Of a DNA stretch of 64,000 nucleotides, positions 22,636 through 34,500 are shown piece by piece (position 1 is the first letter of the stretch; every line of letters starts with the position of its first letter). Below the pieces are notes generated by a model that made no database searches, was not told the origin of the DNA, and saw nothing but the letters and a program-made list of their open reading frames with translations. The DNA is taken from NCBI RefSeq assembly GCF_046097595.1, contig NZ_JBJUVG010000001.1, forward strand, positions 1 to 64,000, read 5' to 3'. Position numbers and translations under genes: made by a program. The stretch comes from Peptococcus simiae. GTDB lineage: Bacteria > Bacillota > Peptococcia > Peptococcales > Peptococcaceae.

Positions 22636-25571
22636 CATTAGAAGAACAAGGCAAGGGAAGAGACAAAAGATATTTTGTCAACGTCACCTATGCCGATGGC
22701 TCCCATGACAAAATTGATGTTACCAAAAACGTCAAAGAAAAGCGGAAACTCATCCCGGGCTCGGAAAACAATCCGCCGGAACTACAAAACTATTGGGTTG
22801 GACAAGAATATGTTAAGGTCTTCCTGGATGGAAATACCGGCGATGTAAAACGGGATGACAAGAAAAAGCCGGAAAAATTCTATTATATCCTAAAAAACAC
22901 GCCTATCACCCGTGACCTGTTAAAAGAAGTAGGGGAAAAGGAAAACTATAAATTCCTCTACTGGTCCTTTGACAAGAACGGTAATGATAAAGACATCTTC
23001 AAAGACCCCAATACACCGCAGGATAAAAAGGACGACAAATTTACCGTAGATCGTGAAAAAACCATTTACGCCGTCTACCGTCCAAACCTCCAAATCGTCC
23101 TCCACAATAACAAGGGCGGCAATGAAGAGAAAACCAGGGTCATTGATGTGACGCCGGACATGTTTAGAGACGGGGTTAAGATTCCCTCTGCCTTCTATTC
23201 CGTAGAAGAAGAAAGAGAACACCCGGACAGCCTGGGAGGCGACTTCAAAAAAGATGACCATACCTTTATGGGCTGGACCCTTGAACAAAATTTTGGCGAT
23301 AAAATCCAGTTTGGCCCCCATATTCCCCATGATGCCAACTTTACAGCCTCTAGGCACTTTGGGAAATATTCCTTAAGCGAATTAAAGCAAGGGCTTAATT
23401 TGAATGCAAACACGCAAAATGGTGCAGGCACCTACAAATACCCGGTCTACTTGCCTAATGGCTTTAAGCTCACCTTTGACGGCCAAAAGCCGGAAGACGT
23501 CATCAAAGAAGCAGCAAAGAACGAGGGGAAAATCGACTTATACGCCAACTACCGCCCCTATATTACGGTAACAGCCTATAAGTACTTTAAGCAATACGAC
23601 GCTGATAAAAAAGAATACTCAGATGACCCTGCTATCAAAAAATCAGCCGTCGACATGGGGCTGATTTTTAGAACAGCGGTCACCGACTATTCGGATCCCA
23701 CAGTCCACTCCGGGGCCAACTACCATACTTTGAACCCGGTGAACTACAACAACCAATCTGTTTTAAAAAGATACGACCCCAACAACTCACCAAATCCCAC
23801 CTGGAAAGTTCCCGGCTTCGACAAACACGGCCTGAGACTTTCCTATGCCTTGGTTGAAGTGCCGGACAAAACCAAGTATGACAACTTCGGGAACAACTGG
23901 GCAAACCTTGGGGTAGAAGTTTTCGCCAGAATCCCGGACGGCACCGGCAAATTGAATATGGACCCCAGAGCACCAAGAGCACCGCAACAACACAACGGAA
24001 CCGGACTTATTGACTACAACGCTCCCCAAGGAGAAAAAGAAGTTGTGCCCAAGATCCAATCCGTCAGCATTAGAAATGGGGACGATATTGACGCCTACAC
24101 GGCAGCGACAACACGTTACACTGTGCATAGGGATAACAAAAAATTCGAACCAATAGGTTACAATATAACCGTTTATAATGTACCTGTAGCCGTGCCCAAG
24201 CCCGAAGTGGATGAAATCACCCACAAAGACAAGTTCTTCACTATGAAATATGAAGAAAACACAGTCAAGGGCAAGTCTCCTGTTGATAAAGTTGAATTTA
24301 TTTACAATGGAGCGTCCTACACAGCGGAAAGGGAATACACACAGGGACAAGGCAGTGGAACAACTGAAAAGACCTACAAGGACACCTGGACTGTTAAAAA
24401 AGATGGACGGACACAAGATGTATTTAAGGCTGAGTTTATCGACGACAAGAAAAAACTAAAGATTTCCTTCAAAGATGACAAGGATTTCTTCAAATACTAC
24501 AAAGATCCCTACAATGAAGACAACGACGCCCAACTGCAAAAAGACACCTTATTGGTAATCAACTATAAGGGTAGTGCAAAATCTGCGGAAACGGTGGTCT
24601 ACTTCAGAGCATTGATCGATGCCAACAAGTTGGTCAATATCGTTCAAGAACATAACGAGTATAAAGAGGGCGCGAATAATGAAGATTGGTACACTGTTGT
24701 AAAGACCCAAATTTCCAACCCGGTTCTCAACGAAGCAAAACAAGGGACCAGGTACCTTTTAGTGACGGAAGACTTCATAGAAACCAATAACCTAACCAAA
24801 AAAAGTGCATTAAAAGAGTATATGAAGCAACACGATAAGGACTTTAAAGCCGATAACACCCACAAAGAAAAAAGTCAACAGACCTATTTCAACTTCCAAG
24901 GCGACACCTACACCCTGATGGAACAAAAACAAGCGGGTCAATCCATCACCTTCAGGATACCGAAAGAGGCCTCGGAAGCATTGCACAACAAGAAGCTGAG
25001 AATTATTTCCATCGAAGAGAAAAAGAATCCTGCCCTTTCCGATGCCTTTGTCGTTTTAGACACCAAGGCAGAATTTGATGGAACTCCAACAGCCGCCACC
25101 GGATCCTACGGCATGCGGGTTAACCTAAAAGGCGCCGTCAAGCAAAGCGACTTTTACGATAATCTCAAGCTGGCCATAAAATCCGGCCCGGCCGAGGAAA
25201 CCGTGTCCCTTTACAGGCCGGCCTTTGACCTGCAGGATATTATTCAAAAAAGCGACACACTTACCCTGTCCTTCCGTGACAAGTTTGGTAACTACGCAAA
25301 GACAAGCGTACAACCGACAGCAACGACCCAACTGCAAGTCAAAGTTGTCCGTCCTATGAAAAATTCAAACGTTCTTTACGTTAATGGCATCACATCCGGT
25401 GCAAAAGCAACCGCAACCTTAATCAAGCCCAGCGAAAGCCCCCTTGTTGTGACAAGCCACCAAGATGGAAAATTCGTCTTTAATAAAAAATTCGAAAAGA
25501 ACGATCGAATTAAAGTGGAAGTTACAAACGGACAGGGCAAAACCAATCCCTACATGGTCGTAGTAAAGTAA
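22632..25571 (+). CDS. Type 1 giant surface protein of cassette A, C-terminal part (no own signal peptide)
   Basis: A 979-codon frame, in the -1 frame relative to the preceding one and overlapping its stop by four bases. It has no signal peptide, so alone it would not be exported. One extra A in the AAAA before TGACA would fuse the two parts. It contains FxxW/YAVY modules like those of Listeria-Bacteroides repeats (near residues 75-150 and 190-230). A region follows that is clearly homologous to the 44107 protein: IFRTAVTDYSDPTVHSGANY here against LYRTYVTDWNDPTVAAAANY there. Strand-rich modules fill the rest to residue 979, ending with NPYMVVVK and no LPXTG or SLH anchor. The frame shows no further decay, which fits a recent mutation, phase variation or a sequencing error. 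Confidence 0.75.
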   Translation: MTLEEQGKGRDKRYFVNVTYADGSHDKIDVTKNVKEKRKLIPGSENNPPELQNYWVGQEYVKVFLDGNTGDVKRDDKKKPEKFYYILKNTPITRDLLKEVGEKENYKFLYWSFDKNGNDKDIFKDPNTPQDKKDDKFTVDREKTIYAVYRPNLQIVLHNNKGGNEEKTRVIDVTPDMFRDGVKIPSAFYSVEEEREHPDSLGGDFKKDDHTFMGWTLEQNFGDKIQFGPHIPHDANFTASRHFGKYSLSELKQGLNLNANTQNGAGTYKYPVYLPNGFKLTFDGQKPEDVIKEAAKNEGKIDLYANYRPYITVTAYKYFKQYDADKKEYSDDPAIKKSAVDMGLIFRTAVTDYSDPTVHSGANYHTLNPVNYNNQSVLKRYDPNNSPNPTWKVPGFDKHGLRLSYALVEVPDKTKYDNFGNNWANLGVEVFARIPDGTGKLNMDPRAPRAPQQHNGTGLIDYNAPQGEKEVVPKIQSVSIRNGDDIDAYTAATTRYTVHRDNKKFEPIGYNITVYNVPVAVPKPEVDEITHKDKFFTMKYEENTVKGKSPVDKVEFIYNGASYTAEREYTQGQGSGTTEKTYKDTWTVKKDGRTQDVFKAEFIDDKKKLKISFKDDKDFFKYYKDPYNEDNDAQLQKDTLLVINYKGSAKSAETVVYFRALIDANKLVNIVQEHNEYKEGANNEDWYTVVKTQISNPVLNEAKQGTRYLLVTEDFIETNNLTKKSALKEYMKQHDKDFKADNTHKEKSQQTYFNFQGDTYTLMEQKQAGQSITFRIPKEASEALHNKKLRIISIEEKKNPALSDAFVVLDTKAEFDGTPTAATGSYGMRVNLKGAVKQSDFYDNLKLAIKSGPAEETVSLYRPAFDLQDIIQKSDTLTLSFRDKFGNYAKTSVQPTATTQLQVKVVRPMKNSNVLYVNGITSGAKATATLIKPSESPLVVTSHQDGKFVFNKKFEKNDRIKVEVTNGQGKTNPYMVVVK

Positions 25572-25584
25572 GGAGGAAGCTAAG

Positions 25585-28500
25585 ATGAAAAAAAGAATAG
25601 TTGCCTTGGTTATGGCGCTTTTGCTTATGTCTTCCTCTTTTGCTGGTGCAAGTCCTTACGACGACTTGAGCAAAAATGGCACGACCATCACGCAAATGAT
25701 GAAGATGGCAAAATTCGTCGGCAAAGACAGGTCTGCCGACCGAGTATCCGGCTGGACCAATTACCAAGTAAAGGTTAAGGTGACCGCCGAAGACGGTGTT
25801 TGGGACCTTTTAAAAGACAAAAAGCTTAACTTAAAGCTAAAGTACACCTATGATGGCGTCCTGAAAGACCCATCCGGAACGAATACATCTTTTGAGACCA
25901 ATGCTCCTACCGAACGAGATGCAAAGATTTCACTGCCAAAAGACTTAACCGACCTGGACGCCTTAAACCTGGTGGCAGACTTTGAGAACCCCAACGATTC
26001 AAACTATGACCCGGATTGTCCAGTAGTCTTGGAAGAAACAACAGGCCTTAGTGATGGAAGTATCATCACCAAAGAAATCCACCTCATGAAAGCACCTGTG
26101 ACCAAGATGAAGGTAAAATACACCGGACTCTATGGGAATGACTTAACCGTCAATGAAATCAGAAGATACATTCCGGTAGGTATCTTTGTCCAATTTAACC
26201 AAGAGGGCGCAGACTATGTTCAACTGCCCCAAAAACAAGGGCCCTTCAATCCCATTCGGGAAAATGAAAACATAGGGAAACTTGTCCTGGATAAATATGG
26301 GGCAAAAGACAAAGAGTTAAAATTAAACCTTGGTCTTTTGTACAATAAAAAAATCAACCCGGCAACAAAGGATAAAATCGTCAACGACGTCGACGGTAAG
26401 GGCTTTATCTTAAAAACCGATTTAACGAAAAAGACAAGTGACCTAGTTCAAAACGGCGCCATCAACCTTGAAATCGCAGCCGTGCCTGAAATTGCTGAAG
26501 TACCATTGGACGGAGACAATCCAAAGGATAAGCCCAGTACCGACTATGTAAGACTTACCTTTGACACTGCGGGTAAACAAGAGAAGACAAACAAAGAAGT
26601 CCAAGGGAAATTCACCAACGAAAGTTATAAGGACAAAACCAAACTCTATCTTGATGTCAAAAAAGACACCGAATGGAGAAAGATCAAAGCCTTCCTTGAA
26701 GCCTACACCGTTGAAGGGAATGGCAAAGAAGAATTTGCAGACTGGAAACTTGCAGATAGCAGCCAAAACACTTGCCAAGCCCCCAGTGAAACCGATCCAA
26801 AAAAAATGGAACCGATTCCAAATTGCAAAGTCGATACCTTTAACGATAGCGACAGAATCGGCGAAGATAAAACCTTCAACGCCCTGTATAAGTATCGTGT
26901 AAGCTCAAAAGACGTGGAAGTATCCTTTGACGGAGCCACAGTAAACGACGATGCCAACGCACCGAGAGACGGCGAAGAAATCGTAAAAGGTAAAGTAACG
27001 CCAAAAGATTCAGCTGCCATCCTTCCCGGAGCAAAAGTAGAAATTAAAGTTTCTGACGGTCAAAAAGACGTCGTCATCGGTACCACCACCGTGGGCGAAG
27101 ACGGCACCTTCTCCGCTGGAACCAACCGAAAACTCAAAGCCGGCGAAACCGTTAAAGTCGTCGTTACCCTTGTCGGGGCCGATGAAGCGGCGCAACCGGT
27201 AGAGAAAAAAGTAGGACTAAACCCCGATAAACTGAACACCATTCTGCCGACCGCCGATAAAGTCTTAGAAAACTTCAAAGGCAAAGAAGGCATAAATGAG
27301 GGAAAATATAAAGAATTAGATGGTTTAGTAAAAGATGCTTATGACAAGTTAGTCAACAAGGCACAAGATCCAAAAGACCAAATCAATCAAAAAGCCAAAA
27401 AGGCAAAAGAGCCAACCGCAGAAAATCAAAAAGCGTTGGATGAAGCCCACCAAAAGATCGAAGCGGCACTTAAAGCACTTAATTCCAACAACTTGCCGAA
27501 AATCGAAGGCCCCGGTTACAAAGAAATCTTTAAAGGCGGAGACTTAGGTTTAGACAAGGTGGTCGTTGATGTACAAGCCACAGGTGAGCAAACAGTAGCG
27601 AACGGCTACGTCATCCTAAAAGACGGCGACAACGTTAAGGCGAATACAACGGCTCAACCACCGGTGCAGGAGTATATTGACCTTGTAAAACTTCCAAAAG
27701 ATGGAAACGAACAGGACAAAAAATACTACACCCTAAAAGTTGAAAAACAAAAAGTGACTGACGCCGGAACAACCTGGGAAACAGTTAATGCAAGCGACAT
27801 TGCAAACATCAACAACACCCCGGGAACCTACAAAGTCACCTACACCATCGAAGACAACAAGGGCGCAACAGCTACCCATATTATGGATCTTTCTGTCAAA
27901 GAACTTAAAGACGCCGTGCCACAAAAACCGGGAGGAATCAAGCCAAATGTACCGGCAAACTTTGTAAAAGTCGAATTTAAAGCCGACGACGCATCACACA
28001 CCGGCGACAACGCACGTGGAACCATCTCTAAAACAGAAACCACCATTTATTGGGTCGATCCTACTAAACAAGTAGAGTTAGTAGCACCCTTTGTCCAAGT
28101 AAAAGACGGTTACAAACACACCGGTTGGGATAAAACTTTAACCGATACATTTGCAGCCGCGACAGACATCACTGCCCAATACAAGGCAAAAGTAGTCGAT
28201 GGCAAAGACCAACCGAAAAAACCCGGCTCAAATGAAGTTGATCCGGACTATGTGAATGTTACCTTCCAAGCCGGCGAAAATGGTAAATTTGAAGCCCAAA
28301 GTGGACATGAACAAGTGACCTCCTTCTGGGTCCTCAAGGATGAAAAGGTAACCTTCAATCCGCCGACACCAACTGCTAATGAAAACTACACCTTCAAAGT
28401 CTGGAACCCGGCAGTACAAGAAAAATACACCGAAGGCAAAGAGCACAAGGCGATCTACACCAGCAAGGTAGATATTTCCGATCAAAAAGTGGAAGGCTAC

Positions 28501-31500
28501 CAAGAAGTAAAATTCGACGCTGGCACTGACGGTAACTTTGGAACAGATTCTGGAAGTCAACAAGCCATTACCGAAAAATCCGTTTGGGTAAAACCGGATA
28601 CACTTGTAGACCTAACAGATAAAGCTCCACAAGTTACAGTTACAGCCAAAGACAAGTCCTTTACAGGCTGGAGCCAAAAACTTGTTGCAAGCTTTAAGAA
28701 AGTTGACGACCCAACGGTCATCAACGCTGTATATAAATCGACAGTTGTAACCGAAGACCCGAAAGACAAAGAACACTACGCAAAAGTAGACTTTGTTGCA
28801 GGTAACCACGGTAAATTTGAACAAAACGCCAAAACAACGTACTGGGTCATTAAAAAGGCGGAAGTTACTTTAACACCACCAAAAGTTACCCCTGACGGTA
28901 AGTGGACACAAAAAACAGGCGAAAATGCTTGGTCACCTCAAGTAGCCAAGAGCTACACAGAAGACACCGTCCACACCGCCCAATATACTTTTGGAGATAA
29001 TACAAATGTAGTTCCACAAAAACCAGGTGAAGAAAAACCCAAGGTACCGGATAACTTCGTAAAAGTTGAATTTAAACCGGGAACGAATGGCATTATCTCA
29101 AGCGAAGAAACAACAGTATATTGGGTCAATCCGGTAGCTAAAAATGTTAAATTAACAGCACCAAAAGTAATTGCGACTCAAAACTACAAACACACAGGTT
29201 GGGATAAACCGTTAGAAGGCACATTTGCTCAAACAACAGATATCACCGCCCAATACAAGAAAAAAGTAGTTGAAGGCATAAACCAACCGACAAAGCCTGA
29301 TCCAAACGATTCAGAAAAAACCATTCCCGATACAGATTATGTTAAAGTAACGTTTGTCCAAGGCAATCACGGTACACTAGAAGGAACAGCTATCTTCTGG
29401 ATATTAAAAGACGAAAAAGTAACCTTCAACCCGCCGAAAGTAAAACCAGCGGCAGGATATGCCTTTGATAAATGGGAGAGTGCTTTACAAGAAACGTACA
29501 AGCAAGAAACAACCCATAAAGCAATCTACAAAGGTGACGTCAGCATTTCTGACACCGAAATTGCAGGCTACCAACAAATTACTTTTAAATCCGGTAATGA
29601 TGGCAACTTTGCAGGTCAACAAGAGAAATCCATTTGGGTTAAACCGGGTATTCTCGTTGACTTAAGGAAGAAAGCTCCTGAAGTAACAGTTACTACTGAG
29701 GGTAAATCGCATATTGGTTGGGATAAAGATCTCGTTGATACATTTACAAAAGCTAATGAAACTACGGTAATCAATGCAGTCTACTCAGATTCAATCTCAA
29801 AAACACCTGTACCTGGCTGGACCGAAATCACCTTTAACCAAGGAGACCACGGTAAGTTTGCAGGCGGTGCCAAGAACGTTCTTTGGGTCAACCCCGATAA
29901 AGAAGTGAAGCTAAGCGACAAAGCACCTGTACCTGCTCCAGACGTCAACTACTCCTTCTTGGAGTGGAAAGATGGCAATGCAAAGGCAGACTTAACAAAA
30001 GCTGTTAAGTACATCGAAGCTAAAACCTTCACTGCAAGCTACGAATCTGATTTCTCTGATCGAGCAAAAGACAGCTTCGTAAAAGTCATCTTTAAACCGG
30101 GCAAAAATGGTCAGTTTGCTCCAAACTCAACCACTGAAACCTATGTCAGAAAAGACAAGGTGGTTGACTTGACAGAAAAAGCTCCGACCGTTATCTCCAA
30201 CCAAAACTGGGGGCACACAGGCTGGAATCCGGCCTTAAAAGGCAGCTTCACAGAAGCGAGGGATATTACTGCCCAATACGTTGAAGGAAAATTTGATGAA
30301 AATAACATCGAAAAAATCACTGTCATCGCCCCGACAAAGATGGCCTATGGTGCTGGTGAAACCCTAGATTTAACCGGCATGAAAGTCATCGCCTTTGACA
30401 AGGCCGGCATTCAAACAACCTATGATGGGGAAGATGCAATCAACAAAGCCGGATTCAAAATCACTCCGGCAAATGGTGCAACCTTGACGGTTAAAGACCA
30501 TGACAAGAAACCAATTGTCGTTACCAAGGGTGAAGGCCAATCTAAGTTAGAAGGTCAGACCCAAACAGTCCTGTTCGTTGATACCAACCTCTCTGCTAAA
30601 CCGGAAGACGTTAAAGCCCTTAACCAAAACAAGGTTGTAGAAGGCAAAGTAACAGAACAGCCGAAAGAAACTACCACTGTAACCGGTAAGGTCGCACCCA
30701 AAGCAACAGTTACCATTACTAACGAAAAAGGTAAAGAAATCGGCACAGCGACTGCTGATGACCAAGGTAACTTCACCGCTGAAGTCGAAAAGCAAAAAGA
30801 TGGTGCCAAAGTAACTGTTAAGGCTCAAGAAAAAGGCAAACAGCCTTCTGATCCGAAAGAAGCCACCGTTGCTCGTGATGCCAATAATGACGGCAAAGCA
30901 GACGCCGATGCCGATCAGAAAACCACCACCCCAACAGCCAAGGCACTCAATAAGGGCGAAAAGCCCGCAGCCACCACCATCACCGGTAAGGCTACACCGA
31001 ATGCCAAGGTTGTTGCTAAGGTAGGCACTACCATCGTTGGCCAAGCAACGGCTAACGGCCAAGGTGACTACACCATCGAAGCTAAGCAAAACGAACAACC
31101 ACTTGCTAAAGACACCGAAGTCAAAGTCACTGCTCAAGAAGAAGGGAAACTCGTCTCCAACCCGACAGCCACCGTCGTTAAAGTTGACAAAGACGGCAAC
31201 GATAAGGCTGATGATGAAGAAGGCTTTGAAATTACCAAGGCTGCTAAAGTAGAAATCCTATCCAACCCGGATAAGATGGACTACCTGGTCAAGACCACAG
31301 ACGGTAAGGCTGCGTTCGACACCGCCGGTCTGGTCATTAAACTGACAGACGCTACCGGCAAAACCGTCACTTACACCGCCGATGAATTAAAAAATCTTAC
31401 AAATGAGATTACCCTTTCTCCGGCAGAGGGTGAGAAAATGGGCTTAACCGCTCAAGGTAAGACAAATACCCTTCCTTTCAAAGTTACAGTTGCTGGCACC

Positions 31501-34500
31501 AAAGCGACAGAAAAACCCTCTGTTACCGGCGGCAATGTCACTGTCAAACTTGACGCTGACGGCAACAATAAGGCAGACGAAGCTGAAGTAAGCGAAACAC
31601 CTATCGCTACCGCTTCTAACATTGGTGATAACCCCGCTAAAACAACTGTTAAGGGTAAAGCACCTAAAAATGCTACAGTTACCGTCAAATACATGGATGG
31701 TACCCAGGAAAAATCTGTAAATGTTATAGCAGGCGATGATGGTGCCTTCTCAACTGAAATCCCCAAACAAGGGGCTGGAAAAGAAGTAACCATTATTGCC
31801 AAAGACGGCGATAAGAAAGACTCTGTACCGTACAAGACCATCGTCTTTGATGACAAGGATGGCAATGGTAAAGATGACGCAACAGACGGTTTCGACATCG
31901 CCAAGGCTGACAAGATTGAAATGGTCTACGACCCCGCCAAGATGAACTACCTCGTTACCGAAAAAGACGGCAAAGCTTCCCTTGAAACTAAGGGTATGCT
32001 CGTCAAAGTAACCGACAAGCTGGGCAAGGTTAAGACCTATACCGCAAAAGAATTAGCGAAGGATACGACAAACTTCACCGTTGCACCGGCTGAAGGGACT
32101 CAACTGGGTTTAGCAGATAATGATAAACCCATTAAAGTAACCTTGAAAGCAGAAAAGGCAACAACTAAGGAAGTATCCACTTCCAGAAACCTTTCTGTCA
32201 AACTGGATGCCAACAACAACGGCATCCCTGACGATCAAGAACAATTTGACCTAGCCAAAGCCACCAAGGTAGAAATTCTCTCCAACCCGGATAAGATGGA
32301 CTACCTTGTCAAGACCAAAGACGGTGAGGCTGCATTTGACACCGCCGGCCTGGTTATTAAATTGACCGACGCAGCCGGCAAGACCGCCACCTATACCGGT
32401 AAAGACCTGGAAAAAGAAGGCATCAAGGATAAGATTACTCTTAACCCTGCAAATGGTATTCAACTGGGCTTAACCGAAGGTAAGGATTTCACTGTCACCG
32501 TTACCGGTGCCGATGCTCAAACGAAACCGACCGTCACTGCTGACAAGAAAATCACCGTCAAACTTGACGCTGATAACAGCGGCAAGCCCGATGTGGACGA
32601 AACCACAGCAGAACCTACCGTTATCGCCAGCAACAAGGGCGAAAAAGGCAAGGAAAGCTCGGCGACTAAGACCACTGTTGAAGTGAAGACGGCTCCTAAG
32701 GCCAGTGTCACCATTGAGTATCAAGATAAAAATGGCGAGAAGCAAACCATCACAGCCGATGCGGATGCAGTCGGTAATGTAACCAAGATCATCGAACCGA
32801 AACTTGACGCCGGTACCGAAATCAAAGTCACCGTCAAAGACGGTGAAAAGAAACCGGCCACCAAGACTGCCAACGTCTTCGATGACCTCGATAACGACGG
32901 TAAGCCTGATGACCAAGCAGGCACTACCGAACGTCCGGCAGCCATTGCCTCCAATAAAGGGAAAGCACCTGCCTTCACCACCATCACCGGTAAAACCGAA
33001 CCAGGTGCTACCATTACCGTCAAGGTAAAAGAAGGCGAAGCCTACAAAGATGTAACCATTGAAAACTTCAACATTGATGGGGAGGGTAATTACTCCCTTG
33101 GAGCAAAATATAATGGCAAGCCGCTCGCTCACGGTGCAGATATCCAAGTCTTCGCTGCCAAAGCACCTAAGACCGTCTCTGCCCCGCAAACCACCACCGT
33201 CTTTACTGATAAAGACGAAAACGGCAAACCGGATGATGGTCGGGTTGACTTAAAAGATGTTAAAGATATCCAAGTGCTTGGTCCTGAAAAACTCGACTAC
33301 AACGAATCGGATGAAAAGAACAACAAACTTGACCTGACCAAACTCCAAGTTCTTGTTACAGACAACAAGGGCGGCATAGAAATGTTTGACTATAACACCC
33401 GGTCCAATACCTTCAAGGACGTTCAAGGCAAAGAAGCGAAAGGCTTTGAAGTGAAAGTCGGTGACAAGACTGTCCAGCAAAATACCGAAGTAACTTCTGC
33501 CGATTACAACGGCAAGCCCATCACCGTTAAATATAGTGATGGTGGGAAGGCCGGGATCAGCCGGAACTTAACTGTCGTCAAAGACTACCAAAAACCTAAT
33601 GTTGACAGCATCAACCATGGCGACAAGGTGGTTACCGTTACTGTGCCGAAAGATGATAAGATTAATAAGATTACCATCAATGACGGTCAGGGACACACCA
33701 TTACCGTCACCAAGGATGCCAATGGCTGGAAGGATGGCAAGGGTCAATCCGTTGATTCTATTAGCGGCAAGCTGCAAATCAAGGTAGAAGAACCTGCCAA
33801 GATTGAAGAAGGGAATGTCGTTACCGTTACCACTGAAGACGGTCAAGGTAATAAGGCTGCCGCCCGAAAGGTTGTCAAAGCCCAAGCCACGACTGCTGTG
33901 CCGACAGAACTTCAAGCAGCTAACCAAGGTGCTACCCCGACGGAAACCGTTATCAAGGGTAAAGCACCATCCAAGGATGCTATCATCAAAATCTACAATA
34001 AGAATGGTGAAGTTACACCGAAGGGTAAAGTAACGATGAAGGAAGACGGTAGATTTGAAGTCAAGGTAGATAAGCAGGAGGATAATAGCGTCATCACAGT
34101 AACAGCCACCGAAACCGGCAAGAAAGAATCACCTAGGGCTGACGCTAAGGTCATCCGCGATAAGAACAGTGATTGGAAAGAAGACGGTGGTAACATTAAA
34201 TTAAACGTGCCCAATGTCGAACCCATCAAAGCCGGTGCAGAACAAGTTGTTGTAGATAAACCGACAGATGATTCCATCACGACCATTATTGTCAAAGATC
34301 AAGCCGGTAAAACAGTAGAGATCAAAATGAATGGTGATACCTGGCCGGGCGAAAAGGATGGTAAAATTACCATTCCTACAAAAGACAAGTTAACCTTTGG
34401 ACCGAACCAAACCGTTGAAATCAAAGTCAAAGACAATGAAGGAAACGAAGGGACCAAAACGTTAGCGACTCAACCGGCTGATTTAGAAGCTATGGAAAAA

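Noticed and set aside
22615..22640. Programmed -1 ribosomal frameshift in the type 1 gene
   Set aside because: The bases at the junction do not form an X-XXY-YYZ heptamer in the right frame, and I saw no clear stimulatory stem directly after; mutation or sequencing error is simpler.
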